Below, in pieces: positions 18,952 through 26,389 of a DNA stretch of 64,000 nucleotides. The notes beneath the pieces are model-generated. The model ran no database searches. It was not told the DNA's origin and worked only from the letters and a program-made list of their open reading frames with translations. The stretch comes from QZLE01 sp033852075. Its GTDB lineage: Bacteria > Pseudomonadota > Gammaproteobacteria > QZLD01. A program made the position numbers and the translations under genes. How positions within the stretch are numbered: position 1 is the first letter of the stretch; each line of letters begins with the position of its first letter. The stretch lies in assembly GCA_033852075.1 (NCBI GenBank), contig JAWSVC010000017.1, forward strand, positions 54,344 through 118,343, in the 5' to 3' direction.

Positions 18952-19686
18952 TTATTTACGACGACGAGATACGCCAACTAGACCAATAAGACTGGATCCT
19001 AGAAGCCATACAGCAGCAGGAACAGGAACCGCTGTATAAACAAGCTTGTTATCTGCAAGAGTCCAGGTGCCAGCTAGTTTTTCGTGAATTGCGTATGGGC
19101 TACGACCAGTTCCGCCAGTTGTAAGCTCCCAAAATTCAACGCTATCTCCATAAGAAGCAGTAGCAAAGGTAACGTTACCTGCGAAAGAGCCCCAAGTACC
19201 AGTATCACCAGCATAGCTACCACCTGCTAAGAAATAACTTTCGTCGATGGCGTAATCACCATTTAATCCATCAAGAATTTGTACATATTGCTCGATATTA
19301 GTTTGTAGAGTATTAAAAGCAGCGTATTGTAGACCTTCTACAGAAGCATCTGTACCAATACGAGCTGTAGTCATAATTCCATTGGTAGATGGCTTAGCTA
19401 CATCACGATCAGAACCAACTACATCCCAAGTCATTGACTCTGCGCCTGAAACAAACTCTACCCAGTTGGCATCATTTGAAAGATTATACTCGTAGTAACC
19501 TGTTTCAGAGTTAAATTCGCGTGTCATAACACCAAGGTCAAGGGTGTAAGAGGTGCTGGAAGCATCATCCCATACAGATAGAATTAGCTCACCACCTTCA
19601 GCACTATCAGAACCTGGATTTATAGCAGCATTTGCGGTACCGGCAATTGCAAGAGCAGCAGCTGCTGCAATAATTTTTAATTTCAT
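18952..19686 (-). CDS. Exosortase substrate with VPVPA-type C-terminal sorting tail (paralogue 1)
   Basis: This 244-residue protein is built for export and exosortase processing. It has a signal peptide (MKLKIIAAAAALAIAGTANA) and a mature domain starting AINPGSDSAEGGELIL. The end is a tripartite tail: VPVPAAVWLLG, a hydrophobic helix, then SRRRK. This is the VPLPA/PEP-CTERM arrangement recognised by EpsH-like proteases. GGAGAG stands nine bases before the ATG at 19686, while the longer reading begins inside that site. It is a close relative of 21660-22406 and a more distant one of 22699-23490. No enzymatic motif is visible. Codon use suggests strong expression. It is most likely a surface or matrix protein tied to the exopolysaccharide made at 31-64 kb. 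Confidence 0.88.
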   Translation of the reverse strand: MKLKIIAAAAALAIAGTANAAINPGSDSAEGGELILSVWDDASSTSYTLDLGVMTREFNSETGYYEYNLSNDANWVEFVSGAESMTWDVVGSDRDVAKPSTNGIMTTARIGTDASVEGLQYAAFNTLQTNIEQYVQILDGLNGDYAIDESYFLAGGSYAGDTGTWGSFAGNVTFATASYGDSVEFWELTTGGTGRSPYAIHEKLAGTWTLADNKLVYTAVPVPAAVWLLGSSLIGLVGVSRRRK

Positions 19687-20385
19687 TTGAAAACTCTCCA
19701 TTTTTAATTGATTAACGTAGCTCGCTTTAATTAAGAGCCGGCAGCTACTCCGACTCTTATTGATAACTAGAAGAAAGTTATTTTCACGAAAACACTTCCT
19801 TACGGCTGACTTTTTAATCTCATTTTCTTTTGAACGTTATTTATTAATGTTCAACAAAATTGAAGTCTGCCTGCTTTCATGAATGATGAATTTTCATCCA
19901 TCAATCGAAACATTCCTTGCTTCGACGCCGATAGTTATACGTGGGATTTATTAAAAAAATATGACGGTTAAATTAAAAAATAATGACACTCTAATTCCAG
20001 CTTTTTTTCTTTTTTTTCAGTTTCTTAATTGCAATCAGTCTGCATTATGCATTGCTTACAAAACGTATACTTCCGTGTAATTTTTTGTTTATTATTATCA
20101 GTACCATTTATCTGCATTTTGATTTTATTTTTACACCACTTTTTGTAACCGGCTAACAGATTATTAAAGGCGTATTCTTTAGTATTTATTTATATAATAA
20201 ACAATTTGTCACGCTTTAGATCTTAACTGAATACTCATGAATAATTAGACGATAATTATGTTTTGCTTCAATTCCATCCGCATCTGTTATTTGTTTTGTA
20301 ATAAATTTGTCACCGAAATTTAACGCTTTTGTCCAAAATCTGTCATACAAAAGATTTACATTTGCTTGCGATTGATTAACAGCTA

Positions 20386-20401
20386 CGTGATGAAGTTCAC
20401 A
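20386..20401 (+). promoter_or_regulatory. Candidate CRP/Vfr-type binding site
   Basis: CGTGATGAAGTTCACA matches TGTGA-N6-TCACA at nine of ten fixed positions. It lies 65 bases before the start of the ribbon-helix-helix-like gene. This rests on motif resemblance only; whether the organism has a matching CRP protein is not visible here. Confidence 0.4.
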
Positions 20402-20414
20402 ATATGTTCATGCA

Positions 20415-20435
20415 TGAGCTGTCAAAAACAGCTCA
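20415..20435 (+). promoter_or_regulatory. Inverted repeat in the leader of the RHH-like regulator
   Basis: TGAGCTGT, five bases (CAAAA), ACAGCTCA is a perfect eight-base inverted repeat ending 30 bases before the start codon at 20466. It may be an operator for the regulator itself or an RNA hairpin in its leader. Confidence 0.45.
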
Positions 20436-20465
20436 CTGCGTGCACGTATATTTAGAGGATTTTGT

Positions 20466-21005
20466 ATGATTGATGATAAGAAACAGACTGTGTCGGTGCG
20501 AATGTCGGCATCGGATCATAATAAGATGAAAGATATTGCTCAAAGGCTACATGTACGAGAATCTGATCTATTTAGATTTGCAGTAAAAAGTGCAATAACA
20601 AAGTTACTACCTTTATATGATAAAAACTTTAAGGGGAAAGATCTAATACCCTTATTTATTGAGTTTGGACACGAATTAACTAATTATTTTGAACTGGATA
20701 CTATGCGCCTTGATGAGATTATCAATGATGGCATTAGTAATGAAAGTGATAATCATGTTGATTATGATGACTTAAATCTTATCGCCATGTCAGGGATAAG
20801 AGAAAACCATCTGTATATCCGCCTTAATTACCTTAATCAGGAATTTAATAATACTAATGCCAATGAGCAAGAAAATCACTCTTTGCTTAAGCGCTATCTA
20901 TATCGCAAATATATTGAAGAATCTCGCGGTGGTAGAAAATCAGTAAGTGAATTTGCAGCAGAGGACAAAATTGCAAAACACAACATGCTCGCGAATTCAT
21001 ATTAA
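20466..21005 (+). CDS. Ribbon-helix-helix-like DNA-binding protein
   Basis: This 179-residue protein begins KKQTVSVRMSASDHNKM, a short alternating strand, followed by two helices (residues about 18-50). That is the layout of Arc/MetJ-type ribbon-helix-helix regulators, where the strand pairs in a dimer and reads the DNA. The remaining 130 residues are mostly helical and acidic, with no recognised domain, and end in a basic stretch (ESRGGRKSVSEF). AGAGGA lies seven bases before the ATG. It is first in a plus-strand run with two exosortase substrates (gaps of 46 and 59 bases), so it probably regulates surface-protein genes, perhaps including its own leader. The fold call is by pattern only. Confidence 0.65.
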   Translation: MIDDKKQTVSVRMSASDHNKMKDIAQRLHVRESDLFRFAVKSAITKLLPLYDKNFKGKDLIPLFIEFGHELTNYFELDTMRLDEIINDGISNESDNHVDYDDLNLIAMSGIRENHLYIRLNYLNQEFNNTNANEQENHSLLKRYLYRKYIEESRGGRKSVSEFAAEDKIAKHNMLANSY

Positions 21006-21051
21006 TTTAGTTAACAACTTCTAACAAAGAAGATAAAAACAGGAGAATACT

Positions 21052-21600
21052 ATGATTAACAAGTTCTTACTCGGTTTGAGCTCTAGCTGCCTGTTATTGC
21101 TGTCTCAAACTACTAGTGCTGCTGTTGTTGAAGAACTAGTATATGAAGATATGAACTTTGTTCAAGGTTCACGCTTTACTACAGAACAAATAGAGCTTTC
21201 TAGTTCCGGTGAATATGAACTAACGTTGACTGACTTTAATTTTGGTTCGCAATTTGACAGTTTAATGATCACCATAACTTCCGGTACTGAAACCATCTTA
21301 AGTAATCAAGGTGAATTATTCTATATCGATTACGAAAACACTGAACAATATGAGAGTGATAACGGCATATTTTCTGATAGCTGGAGTTTTTCAGTTGAAG
21401 ATAGCGGAGATTACTTTCTAACTCTTTGGGCTGATGTAGGCAATCCATATGATGCAGATATCGGCTTTTATGGGGTCAAACTCACGACAATGATGCTTGA
21501 TCCAGTTGTAACCGTACCTCTTCCTCCAGCATTGGTATTCCTTGGTTCCGCTCTTATACCTCTTGCTGGTTATTCTCGTAGAAAGAGGCACGAATCATAA
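21052..21600 (+). CDS. Small exosortase substrate with VPLPPA-type tail
   Basis: This 182-residue secreted protein has a signal peptide (ending about SQTTSAA) and an all-beta mature region rich in acidic and aromatic residues. The tail has the motif VPLPPALVFLGS, a hydrophobic stretch, then SRRKRHES. The FNFGSQFDSLMITI and GDYFLTLWADVG segments resemble FxDxA-type and pre-peptidase C-like beta-sandwich proteins common among exosortase clients, but I do not assign a function. AGGAGA lies upstream of the ATG. It sits between the RHH-like gene and paralogue 2, in the same operon. It is not a paralogue of its neighbours apart from the tail. Confidence 0.82.
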   Translation: MINKFLLGLSSSCLLLLSQTTSAAVVEELVYEDMNFVQGSRFTTEQIELSSSGEYELTLTDFNFGSQFDSLMITITSGTETILSNQGELFYIDYENTEQYESDNGIFSDSWSFSVEDSGDYFLTLWADVGNPYDADIGFYGVKLTTMMLDPVVTVPLPPALVFLGSALIPLAGYSRRKRHES

Positions 21601-21659
21601 CCGTTGTTCCATTCATTTATTTATTCTTTATCAATTAATTTATATCAGGAGATTTAACA

Positions 21660-22406
21660 ATGAAACTTAAACTAATCGCTGCTGCATCTTGTCTTGCTCT
21701 TGCCTCAGTTGCTAATGCCGCTATCAACCCAGGTTCTGATAGTTCTGAGGGTGGTGAGCTAATTCTATCTGTATGGGATGATGCTTCCAGTACTTCTTAC
21801 ACCCTTGATCTTGGTGTTATGACACGTGAATTTGACTCAGCAGGTACATATACTTACGATCTATCAAATGATGAAAACTGGTTAACATTTTCAGCTGGAG
21901 CTGAATCTATTACTTGGGATGTGGTTGGTGCTGATCGTGATGTAGCTAAACCATCTACCAATGGAATTATGACTACAGCAGGTGTCGGTACAGACACATC
22001 TGTAGAGGGGCTACAACACGGTGCTTTTAATACTCTACAAACTAATATTGAGGGTTATCAGCAAATTCTTGATGGCACAACAAATACTGACTGGGCAACA
22101 AATGAAAGCTATTTCCTTTCTGGTGGTGAATATGCTGGTGATACTGGAACTTGGGGTTCTTTCGCAGGTAACGTTGACTGGGCTAAAGGAGAGGAAGGTG
22201 AAAGTCTGGAGTTCTGGTCGCTTACAACCGGTGGTACAGGTCGTAGCCCATACGCAATTCACGAAAAACTAGCTGGTACATGGACTCTTTCTGGTGATCA
22301 ATTAATCTACACTGCAGCTGCTCCAGTTCCAGTACCTGCTGCGGTATGGCTATTTGGTTCTGCCCTTGCTGGCCTAGTTGGTGTATCTCGTCGTAAAAGA
22401 TCATAA
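21660..22406 (+). CDS. Exosortase substrate with VPVPA-type tail (paralogue 2)
   Basis: This 248-residue protein is a close paralogue of the minus-strand protein at 18952-19686. It shares INPGSDSSEGGELIL, WDVVGADRDVAKPSTNG and GGTGRSPYAIHEKLAGTW. It has a signal peptide (ending SVANA) and the tail VPVPAAVWLFGS, a hydrophobic helix, and SRRKRS. AGGAG precedes the ATG. It ends the RHH-led operon and is followed by a strong terminator. The sequence shows no catalytic motif. Two near copies on opposite strands, 2 kb apart, point to a duplication; the surface role is inferred from the tail. Confidence 0.88.
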   Translation: MKLKLIAAASCLALASVANAAINPGSDSSEGGELILSVWDDASSTSYTLDLGVMTREFDSAGTYTYDLSNDENWLTFSAGAESITWDVVGADRDVAKPSTNGIMTTAGVGTDTSVEGLQHGAFNTLQTNIEGYQQILDGTTNTDWATNESYFLSGGEYAGDTGTWGSFAGNVDWAKGEEGESLEFWSLTTGGTGRSPYAIHEKLAGTWTLSGDQLIYTAAAPVPVPAAVWLFGSALAGLVGVSRRKRS

Positions 22407-22460
22407 TTAATAAATAATCCTGCCTTGGCAGGAATAACAATAATATATTACGACACCTTT

Positions 22461-22492
22461 AAATCCCCCGATAATAATCGGGGGATTTTTTT
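22461..22492 (+). terminator. Strong rho-independent terminator
   Basis: AAATCCCCCGAT and ATCGGGGGATTT form a perfect 12-base stem around AATA and are followed by seven Ts. It closes the operon of the RHH-like regulator and two sorted proteins. A smaller CCTGCC/GGCAGG hairpin precedes it at about 22419-22432. Confidence 0.93.
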
Positions 22493-22698
22493 ATTTAAGG
22501 TGCAACTACATAAGTTTGTAATATTCCTGTTCTAGCATCTTCCTTGGACGTTGCAATTATGGGGACTTCAGTCACTACATTTTATTATGTATGCGCTGTT
22601 ATCAATCAATCATCAGCTCCTTATTTTTTTGCAACGTCCGTTTTTAATTCTTACATACAAATTTTTCAATAAATCTAATTATATGAGGAGATATTCAG

Positions 22699-23490
22699 AT
22701 GAAGTTACAAAGACTATTGATTCCTTTGCTGTTTGCTTTTTCTTTCCATGCTAATGCAGCAATTCACCCGGGATCAAGCTATCCATATTATCAGCCCATC
22801 AGTGAGAATAGTGATTTGGTTTTAACCGTTTGGGATACTACATCGCGGGTTTCTTATACTCTTGACCTTGGTTCATCATCTTATTATCAAGAAACTCATG
22901 CAGCTTGGTTTAGCCTATCAGAAGACGAAAATTGGCGACTTTTTATGAACAGTGTTTCTAGCACAGCTAACATTAAATGGGATATGTCAGCATCAAAAAG
23001 AGATCAACGTCCTTATGGCGTTACCCCTATTGGACAAGAGGTTGATAATGGGGTAATGATTACATCAACTCTTGGTAGTTCTGACTCTATAACCTCACTC
23101 AGTTATGGGATACTAAATACCCTCCAAACCAATTTCGAGCAATACACCCAAATTCTTAATCAAGGTAGCGAAGATTACACTGCGAACAGAAGCTATTTCC
23201 GTTCTGGTGATGATTATGCCGGTAATTCCTCAGTTTGGGGATCCTGGGCCGGAAATATTGATAATACAGCTGCTTCATATGGTGAAAAATTGCAACTTTG
23301 GCACCTAACAACCAAAGATTACGGTCGCCATAGAGAGCTTGAATATCATAGTATGGGAAACTGGGTTTTAAATAGCAACGGTTTTGGCTTTGACTGGGAC
23401 CCTTATCCTGTTCCAGTTCCAGCCGCTGTATGGCTATTTGGTTCTGCTTTGGCTGGCTTTATTGGAATCTCTCGTCGTAAGAGATCTTAA
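22699..23490 (+). CDS. Exosortase substrate with VPVPA-type tail (diverged paralogue 3)
   Basis: This 263-residue secreted protein shares the plan of the two other paralogues: AAIHPGSS after the signal peptide, LVLTVWDTTSRVSYTLDLG, GILNTLQTNFEQYTQIL and SVWGSWAGN. It is much more diverged. Its C-terminal stretch VPVPAAVWLFGSALAG then ISRRKRS is nearly the same as in paralogue 2. GAGGAG lies nine bases before the ATG. It has its own promoter region (22493-22698) after the terminator of the preceding operon. Tail conservation against a diverged body suggests that selection acts on sorting while the exposed part varies. Confidence 0.85.
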   Translation: MKLQRLLIPLLFAFSFHANAAIHPGSSYPYYQPISENSDLVLTVWDTTSRVSYTLDLGSSSYYQETHAAWFSLSEDENWRLFMNSVSSTANIKWDMSASKRDQRPYGVTPIGQEVDNGVMITSTLGSSDSITSLSYGILNTLQTNFEQYTQILNQGSEDYTANRSYFRSGDDYAGNSSVWGSWAGNIDNTAASYGEKLQLWHLTTKDYGRHRELEYHSMGNWVLNSNGFGFDWDPYPVPVPAAVWLFGSALAGFIGISRRKRS

Positions 23491-23617
23491 TATAATCTAT
23501 TAGTATCTCATTGCTCGGCTTGACCAGGCAATCCAGAGAGCTTTTTTCAATTCATTTAAATAATGACTACCCGATCAAGTCGTGTAATGACAAAGTTCAT
23601 AAAGATAATGAAGGAAA

Positions 23618-23650
23618 CAAAAAATGCCCTTGGCCTAAGTCAAGGGCATT
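23618..23650 (-). terminator. Terminator of the beta-helix protein gene
   Basis: AATGCCCTTG and CAAGGGCATT form a perfect ten-base stem (23623-23632 with 23641-23650), followed on the minus strand by a run of Us. It lies 62 bases beyond the stop of the minus-strand gene at 23712. Confidence 0.85.
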
Positions 23651-23711
23651 AAAAATTACAGTCTACTTAGGCAAAGCTATATTTTTGCGCCAAGTTTTTC
23701 CATATAGATAA

Positions 23712-24941
23712 TTATTTATTGATTATATTAGTTAGCTTAATTTCATCACCTTTCCCGTTACCAGATAGAACTATATTTCTGGCTTTTAGTGAACCAGGTG
23801 CTTCAACAATAACATCTTCATCTTCTTCCACCCATTGATCGATTCTAATGCCATATTTTTTATTATTTTCAGCTGTAACATTTGTCAATTTTGCATTGAT
23901 GACACCTTCTCCAAGTTCTGTTATTTGAGCACCGTCGTCACCACAATCTGCAATATTTACCATTGTCATTTTGGCATTAATATCACCAGCGTCCTCTTCA
24001 TCAACCTTAACACCTTCGTCAGTATTATTCAGCGTTTCAACTCTGACTAGATTAAGGTTAACTTCGCCATTACCAGCTTCATCAATATCAAGCCCTTCAT
24101 CCATATTTTCATTAATCTCAGCATTGATCATAGTTAATTTGATATCGCCATCATCAGCTTCATCTATATCAAGGCCATCATCTAAATCTTCTTCATTGTA
24201 AAAACCATTTGCTGATAGTGTTGCATTAATAAAAGTTGCCTGTATATCACCGGCTCCAGCCTCATCAAGCTCCATACCGTCACCGCCGTTATTATCAATT
24301 TTAGTATTAACAACAAGGGCTTTAATACCACCTTCACCACGTTCATCAACCCTAACGCCATCAAAATCAATAGCGCCAGTTCCATTACCAACAAAGATGG
24401 AATTATTTATATAAAGATTAACGCCAATATTCGAACCTGATTCTCCATCATCAAATTCATCGGCATTATCATCAATATGCACACCAAAAAGGGCTGAATC
24501 TACAACATTTACGCCTTGAAGCCTTACCGTAATATCATCACCATATGCATCTTCAGGAACATTAATAACGATACCTCTGGTTGCGCTATTTGCTATAGTT
24601 AGGTTATTAATCTCAACTCCATTTTGAGTATTAAAAACTAAGGTACCATCATTTGTTACAGCAGTTAGATCATCATCTAGGATAAAACTTCCAGCCAGGG
24701 AACCATCAATAATAGCCCCATTACCGATCAATCTGATTTTCTGAGTGCCGTTAAAAATAACCGGCGCTGTTAAGATAATATCTGCATTTCTTTCAAATAT
24801 TATGCTACTGATACTTGGGTCAGAATTAGCTGCTGCTATTGCTTCTTTTAACGACACTTCATCATTAACCTGAGTATAAGCAAACAAACTTGATGACGAA
24901 GCCAAAATAATTGCACCACAAAATAGAGATAGATTTTTCAT
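23712..24941 (-). CDS. Secreted right-handed beta-helix protein with acidic tandem repeats
   Basis: This 409-residue exported protein has a signal peptide ending near SSLFAY. The region about 30-130 looks like the start of a pectate-lyase-like parallel beta-helix (IRLIGNGAIIDGS, GVEINNLTIANSATRG). From about residue 200 there are six to seven repeats of about 27 residues with the core DEGLDIDEAGNGEVN and variants. Each has a D-[EG]-[GL] turn and a D-E-x-x-x-G-[DE]-[IV] turn, so acidic side chains line one edge of the helix. That spacing suggests bound metal ions such as calcium, which is inference. There is no sorting tail. It is divergent from the small exosortase gene, with 200 bases between them. 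Confidence 0.8.
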   Translation of the reverse strand: MKNLSLFCGAIILASSSSLFAYTQVNDEVSLKEAIAAANSDPSISSIIFERNADIILTAPVIFNGTQKIRLIGNGAIIDGSLAGSFILDDDLTAVTNDGTLVFNTQNGVEINNLTIANSATRGIVINVPEDAYGDDITVRLQGVNVVDSALFGVHIDDNADEFDDGESGSNIGVNLYINNSIFVGNGTGAIDFDGVRVDERGEGGIKALVVNTKIDNNGGDGMELDEAGAGDIQATFINATLSANGFYNEEDLDDGLDIDEADDGDIKLTMINAEINENMDEGLDIDEAGNGEVNLNLVRVETLNNTDEGVKVDEEDAGDINAKMTMVNIADCGDDGAQITELGEGVINAKLTNVTAENNKKYGIRIDQWVEEDEDVIVEAPGSLKARNIVLSGNGKGDEIKLTNIINK

Positions 24942-25143
24942 ATGATCGCATCCTTATAAATGAAACTTATTGATAAAATTACAAGGCCGATCATAGGTTG
25001 GTAAGATTACGATTTTATTTCTAACTAAGCTAATGTTGCTTCTGTAGCTTTGTTAGAACTATTTTGATTGCTTATACTGCAACAACCATGTCATATTTCC
25101 CTAGTAGGGTTTATTAGATCAAACTTCTAATGCCCCAAAAAAT

Positions 25144-25665
25144 ATGATTGATTTATTCACTTCCAAAAATGAGATCAGGTTTGCACTTCTGTTTCTGGTG
25201 ATATTTAGCGCCCTTCATTTTAGCTATAGTTCCACCCGTGGTACAAAGTTGGAAACTTTAGCAATCGACATAATAACCGTTATCCCCAGCGTTTGGTTGA
25301 TTAATACATTTTCTCCTGAAGAACAAATTATCGCCAAAGGAGAAAAACTGGTTTCGCCATTTGGTTCCATTACTATTCTGAATGGCTGCGAAGGTTTTGA
25401 AAGCATGTTTTTGCTATTTGCAGCTATTATTGCTTTTAAAGCTCCATTAAAAAACAAGATCATTGGCTTAGCGGCTGGAATGAGCATCATATACTTTCTA
25501 AATCAGATACGAATCATTACCTTATATTACTGTTTTCGCTACCGCAAAGAATGGTTCGACCCAATCCACAGCCAAATTGGCCCTACCCTGATAATATTAA
25601 TTGCCTGCTTGTTCTTTTTAATTTGGGCTTCCAGGGCAGGCAGAAACCTGCAATCCAGAACATGA
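25144..25665 (+). CDS. Small exosortase (XrtH-like)
   Basis: This 173-residue multi-pass membrane protein carries the exosortase triad. NGCEGFE has C82, NQIRIITLYY has R123 and DPIHSQIGP has H142, in the right order and on membrane-edge positions. The family cuts proteins at C-terminal sorting tails during transit to the surface. It is short and lacks an EpsI part, unlike the exosortase at 60.5 kb. Size and the partner gene that follows are what I know of exosortase H, which serves IPTLxxWG-tailed proteins. Its stop overlaps the next start (ATGA). I see no good ribosome site before the ATG, so initiation may be weak or at another codon. The exact subfamily is uncertain. Confidence 0.85.
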   Translation: MIDLFTSKNEIRFALLFLVIFSALHFSYSSTRGTKLETLAIDIITVIPSVWLINTFSPEEQIIAKGEKLVSPFGSITILNGCEGFESMFLLFAAIIAFKAPLKNKIIGLAAGMSIIYFLNQIRIITLYYCFRYRKEWFDPIHSQIGPTLIILIACLFFLIWASRAGRNLQSRT

Positions 25666-26273
25666 TCAGCCATATTAATGCAGTTAAATTTGGCATAGGA
25701 GCTATTGTAAGTTATTGCCTGCTTACATTGTTGATGGTTTTTTTTGGTGAATACTTTCTCAAACTATTATTACCTTTCTATGCCTTTGCTATCGATACCA
25801 TTTCTACCGAACTGCAGGTAAAATCAATCAGCCTTGGTTTATCAGGCACAACCAAACAGATAATGGTCGTGGTCAGTAATCCGTTCCCCTTGTATTTCAG
25901 TACTGCAACTATACCTATTGGTGTTCCAATACAACTTGTGACATTACAAGGGCACGCCTTACAACACTTTATCGTTATCTATTCAATTTTATTCAGCTAT
26001 CCTCCTGTTATTGATAAAAAAAAGCCTTTGCTATTACTTACCTCGACCCCTTTTCTGATCTTTATTGAGTTTATCGATATCCCTGTTGTTTTACTTGGCA
26101 GCGGATATGATTTGATATATTCAAATTTCAATACTCAATTAATTTCAAATTCACCAATGATAATAATTATGGACTTTTTAAATGGAGGAGGGCGCCTTGC
26201 CATTTCTATTACTGCAGCAATTTGTTCGATTGGTACTTATAAAATTTTAGGTTTTTCATTAGTTAGCAAATAG
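25662..26273 (+). CDS. Exosortase-associated integral membrane protein
   Basis: This 203-residue protein has about five or six membrane helices and short loops. Its ATG overlaps the exosortase stop codon (ATGA), so the two are translationally coupled and likely form one complex. A longer reading from 25551 exists but would overlap the catalytic end of the exosortase gene in another frame. Layout and position match the exosortase H-associated membrane protein family, which I recognise by context rather than by a fixed motif. A role in presenting substrates or stabilising the protease is inference. No signal peptide or enzyme motif is seen. Confidence 0.7.
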   Translation: MISHINAVKFGIGAIVSYCLLTLLMVFFGEYFLKLLLPFYAFAIDTISTELQVKSISLGLSGTTKQIMVVVSNPFPLYFSTATIPIGVPIQLVTLQGHALQHFIVIYSILFSYPPVIDKKKPLLLLTSTPFLIFIEFIDIPVVLLGSGYDLIYSNFNTQLISNSPMIIIMDFLNGGGRLAISITAAICSIGTYKILGFSLVSK

Positions 26274-26389
26274 GTCTAAAAATGAATCCAAGTGAGACAA
26301 ATTCAAAATGCTTTATTGATGTGTTTATGTAACGTGCACGTAATAATTTAAAGCTAACGTAGCCGCTTTTCGATATCAGGAGAACTATA

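Larger units (their letters stand above)
19687..20465. other. Long divergent regulatory region
   Basis: This 779-base gap lies between the minus-strand substrate gene and the plus-strand regulator. I find no convincing gene. It is very AT-rich. Near 19885-19898 GATGAATTTTCATC is an inverted repeat. On the regulator side are a CRP-like site (20386-20401) and an eight-base inverted repeat (20415-20435), listed separately. Confidence 0.6.

Noticed and set aside
22493..22698. Sigma-54-type promoter before paralogue 3 (TTGGACGTTGCA)
   Set aside because: Only the TTGCA part fits; the GG-N10-GC spacing is wrong.
25551..25661. Longer N-terminus of the exosortase partner protein
   Set aside because: It lies within the exosortase gene in another frame and is proline-rich; the ATGA overlap start is better.
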